A program made the translations under genes and the position numbers. From contig JAGQVC010000001.1 in NCBI GenBank assembly GCA_020438185.1, forward strand, positions 1 to 29,584: a stretch of 29,584 nt of DNA, given 5' to 3'. The notes beneath the pieces are model-generated. The model saw only the letters and a list, made by a program, of their open reading frames with translations, did no database searches and had not been told where the DNA came from. The stretch is from Bacteroidota bacterium (GTDB lineage Bacteria; Bacteroidota; Bacteroidia; M30B66). This document shows, one piece after another, positions 1 through 6,244 of this stretch; positions within the stretch are counted from its first letter, which is position 1; the number at the start of each line of letters is the position of its first letter.

Positions 1-481
1 GTATGCGTACTTACTAAACAACGGTACAATGTTTTATTTCCTGAGCTTTAAAGGCGACAGAAATTCATTGTTGTATCATTTTCACATGGCAGTTTATCAG
101 GTATTATTAGGCTATTATCCTGATTTAATTGTAAGGGACCAACTTCCTGCATCTATTTTACCAATGTCACTATTGCGTGTTGCCCAGGATTTTATTGCTC
201 CTTTTGCTCGTTTACTCAGAATCAATTTTGAGCTGGAATATTCGGGCGTTGACAATCAATTTAGTCCTAAAATGATTTTGATACGCTCTCATGTAAAGTC
301 TTCCTTTTGGGGCATCGGACAAAAAAGGAACAGTTATGAAACTGAAATTCTCACAAATGGAATTTCCCGTTTTGAATTCAAAACGGGAAACAAAAAAGTA
401 AGGGCGTTTCTTCACCACGATGGGGCAGATACGCTTGAGTTATTAAACAATCAAAAGAATCAGTCATATGAAATTGCTTAA
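1..481 (+). CDS. Unrecognised protein, C-terminal part (5' end outside window)
   Basis: The frame is open from the first bases (it reads YAYLLNNGT before the first Met at 29), so this is the end of a longer gene and not a gene starting at 29. About 159 residues are visible. The first part is hydrophobic and aromatic-rich (FYFLSF, YQVLLGYYPDL, VAQDFIAPFARLL). The second part alternates like beta strands and ends in a polar tail. I do not recognise the family. A 28-base perfect palindrome (363-390) lies in frame and encodes SRFEFKTG near the C-terminus, so the tail could be a repeat insertion. The stop overlaps the start of the following TPR gene by 14 bases, which suggests co-transcription. 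Confidence 0.6.
   Translation, partial: YAYLLNNGTMFYFLSFKGDRNSLLYHFHMAVYQVLLGYYPDLIVRDQLPASILPMSLLRVAQDFIAPFARLLRINFELEYSGVDNQFSPKMILIRSHVKSSFWGIGQKRNSYETEILTNGISRFEFKTGNKKVRAFLHHDGADTLELLNNQKNQSYEIA
363..390. repeat. 28-bp perfect palindrome inside the first CDS
   Basis: Positions 363-376 read TTTCCCGTTTTGAA, and 377-390 are its exact reverse complement, centred on a GAATTC. There is no loop. It lies in the reading frame of the partial first gene. Only this copy is visible in the window. It could be a dispersed palindromic repeat, a dimer-binding site or chance. Confidence 0.85.
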
Positions 482-1073
482 CCTAATTTTCGTATTTACA
501 TTGTTCACCTCAGCTACAGTTGCACAACCCGCAGAAATGCAGGCATATAAAGAAAGTTATGCTTTGGAAGAAAAAGCTGAATACACAAAAGCAATTGCAA
601 CACTTCAAAAGGTTTATACAGAAGAATCATATGAAGCGAACCTACGGTTGGGTTGGTTATGTTATGAGGCAGGACAGTTTACGCAAAGCATGACGTATTA
701 TCAGAAAGCGATTTCATTGCGCCCCTATTCAATTGAAGCAAGATTAGGTTACGTTTTGCCGGCAGCAGCTTTAGGAAATTGGGATCAGGTAGTTTCTACC
801 TACAAGAAAATACTGGATTTTGATGCACAAAACACGCTTGTAAATTTCAGGTTGGGCATGATTTACTACGAACGAAAAGACTATCCGACAGCCCAGAAAT
901 ACTTTGAAAGAGTTATGAATTTATACCCTTTCGACTACGATAGTGTTGTTATGAATGGCTGGAGTTATCTCCAAATGGGCAAAACAAGAGAAGCTCGTGT
1001 TTTATTCAATAAAGCTTTGTTGATGCGTCCTGATGATGAATCTGCTTTGCAGGGATTGAGTCTGATTAAATAA
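468..1073 (+). CDS. Secreted tetratricopeptide-repeat protein
   Basis: The 201-residue product begins with a typical Sec signal peptide (Lys2, hydrophobic residues 3-16, probable cleavage after TVA at residue 19). The mature part, residues 25-200, consists of helical TPR units. The clearest run from about residue 57 (LRLGWLCYEAGQFTQSMTYY), about 126 (RLGMIYYERKDYPTAQKYFE) and about 160 (NGWSYLQMGKTREARVLFNK). TPR proteins are scaffolds for protein-protein contacts, so the role here would be a periplasmic or surface adaptor; the partner is unknown. The start at 468 lies inside the end of the previous gene, so the two are probably one transcript and may act together. No catalytic motif is visible. 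Confidence 0.85.
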   Translation: MKLLNLIFVFTLFTSATVAQPAEMQAYKESYALEEKAEYTKAIATLQKVYTEESYEANLRLGWLCYEAGQFTQSMTYYQKAISLRPYSIEARLGYVLPAAALGNWDQVVSTYKKILDFDAQNTLVNFRLGMIYYERKDYPTAQKYFERVMNLYPFDYDSVVMNGWSYLQMGKTREARVLFNKALLMRPDDESALQGLSLIK

Positions 1074-1175
1074 TGGAGGTAAAAAGTTTACACCTGACAA
1101 TCAATCTAGTGTGAAATTTTTACGTTTTCTTTAAGAAAAATTTACAATAACCGCCTACGTACACTCGTTAGCTTG

Positions 1176-1198
1176 GGTTAAAACTATTTAGTTTTACC
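1176..1198. promoter_or_regulatory. Candidate operator upstream of the TetR-type gene
   Basis: TAAAACTA (1179-1186) and TAGTTTTA (1189-1196) form a perfect 8-bp inverted repeat around TT, and GG/CC flank it with one offset. It ends 15 bases before the ATG at 1214. TetR-family repressors usually bind such palindromes upstream of their own genes, so autoregulation is plausible. The site also overlaps a degenerate -7 element (TAGTTTTA against TAnnTTTG). Confidence 0.45.
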
Positions 1199-1213
1199 AC
1201 ACAATGAATATGT

Positions 1214-1840
1214 ATGAAAGCAGCGGAAAAGCGAAAAAAAATTCTGGAAGCGGCCAAGTCTTGTTTTACCCAGTTTGGGTATGAAAAAACCACCCTTGAC
1301 GATATAGGCAGAAAGTTAGGATTAAACAAGTCTTCACTTTACTATTATTTTAAGAACAAGGAAGAAATCTTCACAGCAGTGGTGGTTAAAGAAGCAGAAG
1401 CCATAGTTGATGAATTGCAGCAAGAATTCAGCGATCGGGATGAGCCTGAAGAAAAGATTCAGGTCTACATGAAAAAAAGGTTGATTTATTATCGTCAGGT
1501 GTTAGGCTTGCATAAGCTGGACGCAGAAAGCTTACGACAAATACAACCCGGATTTCATGAGTTGTATGCAACTTTGTTACAGCGCGAAATTCTGTTTGTT
1601 GCCAGAGAGCTCCGAAAAATTGACGATCAGCTTGGTGCACGAATGGCCGAAAGTATTGCAGAAGTAATTCTTTCGTCAGCTGATGCAATTAAGCACGATG
1701 AGATTATGCACAACCGAAAAGGACCTGATGCTGAGCCTGATTATTCCAGAATTGAACAAGACACGGAATTGCTCATCAGACTCATTCTTCACGGAGTCAG
1801 GCAAACGGTTAAAAAGTACTATAAGCAGACTGTGGTTTAA
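1214..1840 (+). CDS. TetR/AcrR-family transcriptional regulator
   Basis: The 208-residue length is normal for the family. The N-terminal DNA-binding domain is clear: an initial helix (KRKKILEAAKSCFTQFGYE, residues 6-24) and then the helix-turn-helix TTLDDIGRKLGLNKSSLYYYF at about 26-46, ending in the characteristic YYYFKNKEEIF. The rest (60-208) is a helical ligand-binding and dimerisation domain, too variable to predict a ligand. An inverted repeat just upstream (1176-1198) is a likely operator. The next gene on the same strand is msrA, 81 bases away, so regulation of msrA is possible but not shown. A short hairpin TCGCCT-GTA-AGGCGA (1848-1862) follows the stop without a T-run. Confidence 0.93.
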   Translation: MKAAEKRKKILEAAKSCFTQFGYEKTTLDDIGRKLGLNKSSLYYYFKNKEEIFTAVVVKEAEAIVDELQQEFSDRDEPEEKIQVYMKKRLIYYRQVLGLHKLDAESLRQIQPGFHELYATLLQREILFVARELRKIDDQLGARMAESIAEVILSSADAIKHDEIMHNRKGPDAEPDYSRIEQDTELLIRLILHGVRQTVKKYYKQTVV

Positions 1841-1921
1841 TTCCATTTCGCCTGTAAGGCGATGATGCAATTTTCGTCTGAGTGGTTAACAATTCATTAA
1901 TCTCTTTGTTAGCTCTTTATT

Positions 1922-2587
1922 ATGAACGTTTCAATCCGGAATTCCATCACAATAGTATTTTCAATAATTTTCGCTGCCCTTCAAGCTTGTCAGGCAACAG
2001 AATCAAAACCGCTGTCAAATAATTCTATGGAAGCATCAAATACTTCAGCAAATACTGACACAATCTATTTTGCCGCCGGTTGTTTCTGGTGTGTTGAAGC
2101 CATCTTTCAGCAGCTCGATGGAGTGATTTCTGTAAACTCCGGTTACACAGGAGGAACTGTAAAAAATCCAAGCTATAAGGAAGTCTGCACAGGACGAACC
2201 GGTCACGCTGAAGCCGCACGCATTATTTACAATCCTGAAATAATCAGTTTCGATGAATTGCTGGAGGTTTTTTGGCAAACTCACGACCCTACCACTTTGA
2301 ACAGACAAGGTGCTGATGTGGGAACTCAATACCGGTCAGGTATATATTTTACTGATGAAGGTCAGCGCGAGAAAGCGTTGTACTACAAACAAAGACTGGA
2401 AGAAGAAAAAGCGTTCGACTCCCCTATCGTGACAGAAATACTGCCCTTTGACGGAGCTTTTTACATTGCGGAAGATTACCATCAGAATTATTATAACCAA
2501 AACGGGGAACAAGGATATTGTCAAATGGTTATCCGACCGAAGGTTGAAAAATTCAGAAAGGTTTTTAAAGACAAGCTTCGCCACTAA
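1922..2587 (+). CDS. msrA: Peptide-methionine (S)-S-oxide reductase MsrA, probable lipoprotein
   Basis: MsrA repairs oxidised proteins by reducing methionine-S-sulfoxide. The active-site motif GCFWC is at residues 53-57 (nucleophile Cys54). The family core follows (GYTGG, GHAEA at 94-98, WQTHDPT, Q-Y-R-S-G), with a distal GYC (Cys200) as likely resolving cysteine. The 221-residue product carries an N-terminal extension with a hydrophobic stretch (8-19) and a lipobox-like LQAC (20-23). This predicts export and lipid attachment at Cys23, so it should act in the periplasm on envelope proteins. No MsrB domain is fused. The stop codon abuts the stop of the convergent symporter gene with no spacer. 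Confidence 0.95.
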   Translation: MNVSIRNSITIVFSIIFAALQACQATESKPLSNNSMEASNTSANTDTIYFAAGCFWCVEAIFQQLDGVISVNSGYTGGTVKNPSYKEVCTGRTGHAEAARIIYNPEIISFDELLEVFWQTHDPTTLNRQGADVGTQYRSGIYFTDEGQREKALYYKQRLEEEKAFDSPIVTEILPFDGAFYIAEDYHQNYYNQNGEQGYCQMVIRPKVEKFRKVFKDKLRH

Positions 2588-4048
2588 TCAGGTCCTCTTC
2601 CGAATTAAATATAAACCTCCCATGGTTAACAGACCGTTAATCAGCAGCAATTCAAATCCGATTGAATAGCCATTAAAAAGCTCCTTGGAATACGCTGAAA
2701 TTATATAGCTGATCACAGGAGATAGAAGACATACAAGGGGCACCCACTTGTCGTATAATGCATGTCTGGAATAAATTCCAAATGCGAACAGACCTAACAA
2801 TGGTCCGTACGTGTATCCGGCTGCTTTAAAAATACCGGTTATAACAGCCTCATTGTTTATAGCTCTGAAAACCAGAATAACAATTAGAAGAAGTACTGCA
2901 AACCCGGCATGTATCACGTTTCTGATAGTCTTCTTTTTTTCTGCTGACTTTGATCCGTCGATATCAAGATGCAGAATGTCTATGTACAATGATGTAGTTA
3001 GCGTTGTAAGTACTGAATCTGCACTTGAAAATGTTGCTGCAATAATTCCAAGCAAAAAGACAATGGCTGCGAAGGTCCCCAAATGATTCAAAGCCAGCAT
3101 TGGTAAAAGATCATCAGTTCTTGCCGGAATTTCTATCCCTTTCGCACTGGAATAGAGATACATCAAAGCTCCAAGCGAAACAAATATCACGTTCACAATC
3201 ATCACAATAAAGCTGAACCAGATTACATTCTTTTGAGCATCTCGTAGTGTATTAACACTCAGGTTTTTCTGCATCATGTTCTGATCCAGACCTGTCATGG
3301 CAATAGCAATGAACATCCCACTTAAAAACTGTTTTGGAAAAAAGGTAGGTGCGTTAAAATCCCAGTCGAAAACTTTAGAATATCCGGATTCGGAAACAGC
3401 GGCAACAGCATCAGATAAGGACCAATCCAACCCGCTGATTATTGCAGAAGCCGTAAGCACAACTCCCAACAATAGAAACAATGATTGAAAGGTGTCAGTC
3501 CAAACCAAAGATTTGATTCCCCCTTTTAATGTGTATGCAAGAATTAATATGATTATAATGCTTACCGACAGCCAGAACGGAACACCTAATGGTCCGAATA
3601 GAAACAAATGCAACACACCGGCAGAAATGTATAATCTGAAAGCTGCACCAATTGTGCGTGACAAAAGAAAATAAAATGACCCCGTACTTTGTGAAACATG
3701 GCCAAATCGGCTTCCCAGATAAGCATAAATTGAAGTGAGGTTTAGTCTGTAATAGAGGGGCAAAAGCACCTTAGCTATCACAAAGTAACCCGCCATGTAA
3801 CCAAAAACTATTTGCAGATAATAGAAGTGTTTGATCCCTACCTCTCCGGGAACGGAAACAAATGTTACGCCCGAAAGCGAGTCTCCTATCATTCCAAATG
3901 CAACCAGATACCAGGGCGAAGCCTTATTTCCCAGAAAGTAAGCATCTTCATTGGCATGCCTGCCCTTCCACCAGGAAATAAGCACGAGAGCCAGAAAATA
4001 AAAAACTATGATTCCGGCTAGTACAATAGGATGGAGAATCTGATCCAT
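2588..4048 (-). CDS. Sodium:solute symporter (SSS family) permease
   Basis: This 486-residue polytopic inner-membrane protein has about 13 hydrophobic segments. Near the N-terminus, SWWKGRHANEDAYFLGN leads into AFGMIGDSLSGVTF (about 50-63), the usual SSS arrangement where the first core helix helps form the Na+ and substrate sites. IAATFSSADSVLTTLTTSLY (about 339) matches the conserved Ser/Thr-rich Na2-site helix. Substrate cannot be predicted; sugars, amino acids, nucleosides and sialic acid are all used in this family. It is a single-gene unit. A perfect -7 element (TACTTTTG, 4053-4060) lies four bases before the ATG, so the transcript is probably leaderless. Confidence 0.92.
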   Translation of the reverse strand: MDQILHPIVLAGIIVFYFLALVLISWWKGRHANEDAYFLGNKASPWYLVAFGMIGDSLSGVTFVSVPGEVGIKHFYYLQIVFGYMAGYFVIAKVLLPLYYRLNLTSIYAYLGSRFGHVSQSTGSFYFLLSRTIGAAFRLYISAGVLHLFLFGPLGVPFWLSVSIIIILILAYTLKGGIKSLVWTDTFQSLFLLLGVVLTASAIISGLDWSLSDAVAAVSESGYSKVFDWDFNAPTFFPKQFLSGMFIAIAMTGLDQNMMQKNLSVNTLRDAQKNVIWFSFIVMIVNVIFVSLGALMYLYSSAKGIEIPARTDDLLPMLALNHLGTFAAIVFLLGIIAATFSSADSVLTTLTTSLYIDILHLDIDGSKSAEKKKTIRNVIHAGFAVLLLIVILVFRAINNEAVITGIFKAAGYTYGPLLGLFAFGIYSRHALYDKWVPLVCLLSPVISYIISAYSKELFNGYSIGFELLLINGLLTMGGLYLIRKRT

Positions 4049-4052
4049 TCAA

Positions 4053-4060
4053 CAAAAGTA
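4053..4060 (-). promoter_or_regulatory. Bacteroidota-type -7 element for the symporter gene
   Basis: On the minus strand the sequence reads TACTTTTG, a full match to the Bacteroidota consensus TAnnTTTG, with only TTGA between it and the ATG at 4048. No exact TTG occurs at the -33 position; a TTT does. A start site 4-7 bases downstream would fall at the initiation codon, giving a leaderless message. Confidence 0.5.
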
Positions 4061-4163
4061 ACCTTGTCGAAGTCCGTAAAAATGATCCTGATGCACAGTT
4101 ATGAAATGCAAAAAGTGAATATCCGGATGAGGTATTAGATAGACGCACGCATAGTTTATTCAG

Positions 4164-4214
4164 CACTCAGGTAAGTATTTGCCTGTGGTATAAGGGGGAT
4201 ACCTGAGTGTTTTT
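4164..4214 (+). terminator. Terminator-like hairpin with no annotated upstream gene
   Basis: CACTCAGGTA (4164-4173) pairs perfectly with TACCTGAGTG (4200-4209) and is followed at once by five T (4210-4214) on the plus strand. The loop is long (26 bases). The nearest upstream gene runs the other way, so the plus-strand transcript that would end here is unknown. A small RNA starting in 4050-4160 is one possibility. Confidence 0.5.
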
Positions 4215-4311
4215 AATAGAAGTATTGGAAACAGGGAGCTTAAGAGTTTGAAACGTTTATAATCATTTAATCACAAATAACTGTGCAGGGCTTCGTAAAT
4301 TGAACCCGGGT

Positions 4312-4333
4312 AGGGGCTTTTGGGTATTTCCCT
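4312..4333 (+). repeat. Copy 1 of a diverged short motif
   Basis: The 22 bases begin AGGGGCTTTTGGGTAT and end TTCCCT, so the ends pair (AGGG with CCCT). The core CTTTTGGGTAT is identical in copy 2 (4559-4580). Both copies are preceded by AATTG, one base and an 8-bp palindrome with CCGG at its centre (ACCCGGGT here, 4304-4311). Confidence 0.5.
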
Positions 4334-4384
4334 CGCCAATTCCCCAGAATAAGTCAAGCAAAAAAATTTGATTTCTGCGAATTC

Positions 4385-4404
4385 TATCAACAAGCATGTT
4401 GATA
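4385..4404. repeat. Perfect 8-bp hairpin with tetraloop
   Basis: TATCAACA (4385-4392), loop AGCA, then TGTTGATA (4397-4404). It is not followed by a T-run on either strand, so it is not a typical terminator. It lies in the gene-free spacer and could be a protein-binding site or part of a structured RNA. Confidence 0.5.
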
Positions 4405-4558
4405 ACCAGAACCATCTTTACCAACCCCTTCCATAGAGAAAGCTACTTTGAGCTAAACTCCATCTAAGCCTCACTTTGAACAACCTGAAAAGCGCCTTGA
4501 TTTCGATTTACCCATTTAGAATAATACTTGCAGATCAAGCTGTTAATTGTTTCCGGAA

Positions 4559-4580
4559 AGAGACTTTTGGGTATATCTCT
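4559..4580 (+). repeat. Copy 2 of a diverged short motif
   Basis: The 22 bases begin AGAGACTTTTGGGTAT and end ATCTCT. Relative to copy 1 (4312-4333) the paired ends change together (G-C to A-T at pair 3/20, G-T to A-T at pair 5/18). The 8 bases before it are TTCCGGAA (4551-4558), again a CCGG-centred palindrome. Confidence 0.5.
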
Positions 4581-4895
4581 ATCTGATTTTCACAGGTATG
4601 TCGGTCTAATAAATTGCACTCTCAAAGTACTTTTCCAATTACTAGTAGAAAACTACTTTTACCACGCAGACGAACCAATCTCTTGCATTATTGACCATAA
4701 GCCACTATTGCAAAAAATAAATTAATCTTTAAAAACTACAGTCTTTCCTAATCAGGGAAATAAATATTACACCTCAACATTGTTTAATATTATTAGCTTT
4801 CATCTCGTCCATCGGACTGAAACTATGCGTCGCAATTAGCCCGTTTCTAACATCTGCTTAGCCCTTTAAATATTTCAAAATCATTATCAGAAAAA

Positions 4896-5480
4896 ATGAA
4901 ACTAATTTTTGCTTCAAATAACGATCATAAACTTGAGGAGGTTCTTTCAGTTAGTCCCGATTGGATTTCGATTGTTCCATTGAAAGATTCAGGGTGTACC
5001 GGTGAACTTGAAGAAACCACAGGAACAATCAGAGGTAATGCATTGCAAAAAGCAACACAGGTATACAAATCCACAGGCTTTCCTTGCTTCGCAGATGATT
5101 CAGGCCTTGAGGTAGAGGCTTTAAATGGTCAACCTGGCGTTGACACAGCTCATTTTGCAGGTCCGGAGCGAGACTCTTTTAAGAATATGAATAAGTTATT
5201 GAATCAACTTAGTGAAAGTAAAAACCGAAAAGCTAGGTTTATTACTGTTATAGCTTACGTTGACAAGCATGGACACCACCTGTTTGAAGGTGAAGTCAAA
5301 GGTTCAATATCTGAAGAAATGCAAGGTTCTGAAGGGTTTGGATATGATCCTGTTTTTATTCCGGAAAATCATTCAGTAACGTTCGCAATGATGAAACCGG
5401 AAACCAAAAACAGTATGTCACACCGATCCAGAGCCATGAAACTATTTATTGAATTCCTTAACAAGCAAACTCGTAATTAA
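4896..5480 (+). CDS. rdgB: dITP/XTP pyrophosphatase (RdgB/HAM1 family)
   Basis: The enzyme hydrolyses non-canonical purine nucleoside triphosphates (dITP, ITP, XTP) to monophosphate and pyrophosphate, which keeps deaminated purines out of DNA and RNA. It is a soluble homodimer. All family signatures are present in 194 residues: FASNNDHKLEE (5-15), TGTIRGNALQKA (42-53), FADDSGLEVEALNGQPGV (65-82) with the likely catalytic Asp68, GSEGFGYDPVF, and the base-recognition motif MSHRSRA near residue 176. The length is typical. The DedA gene follows after 17 bases but has its own -7 element, so linkage between the two may be partial. Confidence 0.96.
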   Translation: MKLIFASNNDHKLEEVLSVSPDWISIVPLKDSGCTGELEETTGTIRGNALQKATQVYKSTGFPCFADDSGLEVEALNGQPGVDTAHFAGPERDSFKNMNKLLNQLSESKNRKARFITVIAYVDKHGHHLFEGEVKGSISEEMQGSEGFGYDPVFIPENHSVTFAMMKPETKNSMSHRSRAMKLFIEFLNKQTRN

Positions 5481-5482
5481 TA

Positions 5483-5490
5483 TACTTTTG
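5483..5490 (+). promoter_or_regulatory. Bacteroidota-type -7 element for the DedA gene
   Basis: TACTTTTG matches TAnnTTTG fully, and the ATG at 5498 follows after seven bases. This predicts a leaderless or nearly leaderless transcript. It starts just after the rdgB stop. No TTG is present at the expected -33 spacing, so promoter strength is uncertain. Confidence 0.5.
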
Positions 5491-5497
5491 CCCCACT

Positions 5498-6154
5498 ATG
5501 GAATGGATTTCCTCACTTATTGATTTTGTTCTTCACATCAACGACCATCTCGACCAACTTGTATTAGATTACGGGACAGCTATTTATGCTATTCTTTTTC
5601 TGATAATCTTTGTTGAAACAGGCCTGGTAATCATGCCCTTTTTACCCGGTGATTCTTTATTGTTTGCCGCAGGTGCACTCTGCGCAAGACCCGGATCTGA
5701 TCTCAGTATCGGTTTGCTGATTCTTCTCCTTTTTATTGCCGCTGTTCTGGGAGACAATAGTAATTATGCTATTGGAAGATTTGCAGGGCATAAAGCTGTG
5801 AATCTAAAAATAAGAGGACGCAAGCTTGTGAAACAGGATTACATCGATCAGACCCACCGCTTTTTTGAGAGGTATGGCACAAAAGCAATCATTATGGCTC
5901 GATTTGTCCCAATTGTCAGGACTTTCACGCCATTTGTTGCAGGAGTTGGTCAAATGAGCTACAGAAGCAAATTTCTTCCTTATGATATTGCCGGAGGATT
6001 TCTTTGGATAAGCTCTATGTCGCTATCCGGATATTTTTTAGGAAATCTACCTTTCTTTCGGGACCATTTTGAAGCAGTCGTGTTAGGCATCATTGTTCTG
6101 TCTGTCTTGCCTATGGTTTATGGTGTTCTTAGGGCCCGTTTTGCTAAAAATTAA
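5498..6154 (+). CDS. DedA-family inner-membrane protein (VTT domain)
   Basis: The 218-residue protein has several membrane segments. The DedA signatures are clear: VETGLVIMPFLPGDSLLFAAGAL (about 41-63) with the re-entrant F-LPG-DS-L motif, the GDNSNYAIGRFAG loop, and a second half ARFVPIVRTFTPFVAGVGQM. The acidic Glu41 and the Arg pair in RFVPIVRTFTP are the residues linked in this family to proton-coupled flipping of lipid carriers. Members recycle undecaprenyl phosphate or phosphatidylethanolamine and support envelope integrity. A carrier-recycling role would fit the polyprenyl-phosphate glycosyltransferase encoded just downstream (7947-8897), but that link is inference. Confidence 0.93.
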   Translation: MEWISSLIDFVLHINDHLDQLVLDYGTAIYAILFLIIFVETGLVIMPFLPGDSLLFAAGALCARPGSDLSIGLLILLLFIAAVLGDNSNYAIGRFAGHKAVNLKIRGRKLVKQDYIDQTHRFFERYGTKAIIMARFVPIVRTFTPFVAGVGQMSYRSKFLPYDIAGGFLWISSMSLSGYFLGNLPFFRDHFEAVVLGIIVLSVLPMVYGVLRARFAKN

Positions 6155-6172
6155 TTTTGTTGTATTGCTTTT

Positions 6173-6190
6173 TCCGCCTTCACAGGCGGA
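6173..6190. repeat. GC-rich hairpin between the DedA gene and the sugar cassette
   Basis: TCCGCCT-TCAC-AGGCGGA forms a perfect 7-bp stem with a 4-base loop. T's precede and A's follow it, extending the stem to about 11 pairs with a TG bulge. It lacks a following T-run, so it is not a canonical terminator. A related hairpin, TCGCCT-GTA-AGGCGA, lies at 1848-1862, and both are followed by TGA. Confidence 0.5.
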
Positions 6191-6217
6191 TGAAAACTTT
6201 AGCAGAACACATTTTAC

Positions 6218-6225
6218 TAACTTCG
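6218..6225 (+). promoter_or_regulatory. Possible -7 element for the sugar cassette
   Basis: TAACTTCG differs from TAnnTTTG at one base and lies 19 bases before the ATG at 6245. No exact TTG occurs at -33. It is the best promoter candidate in the 90-base gap ahead of the three coupled genes. Confidence 0.3.
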
Positions 6226-6244
6226 CAACATAACCAGGCTGCAA

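Larger units (their letters stand above)
4049..4895. other. 847-bp spacer without a convincing gene
   Basis: No frame here looks like a real protein. The longest open frame (4528-4725, 65 codons) shows no family motif. The spacer holds the symporter promoter (4053-4060), an orphan terminator-like hairpin (4164-4214), two diverged copies of a short motif (4312-4333 and 4559-4580), a perfect hairpin TATCAACA-AGCA-TGTTGATA (4385-4404) and a small AGTAG-AAAA-CTACT hairpin (4644-4657). It may be a decayed gene region, an sRNA locus, or both. No tRNA could be folded from it. Confidence 0.6.

Noticed and set aside
29..481. Reading the first gene as a complete 150-residue protein starting at the ATG at 29
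   Set aside because: The same frame is open to the left edge, so this Met is most likely internal.
4285..4320. GGGTTCAA-like string on the minus strand, possible tRNA T-arm
   Set aside because: The flanks do not pair into a T-stem, and no acceptor or anticodon arm can be drawn.
4528..4725. 65-codon open frame in the gene-free spacer
   Set aside because: No recognisable motif, no good start context, and its only repeated part is the short motif also present in a stop-containing copy.
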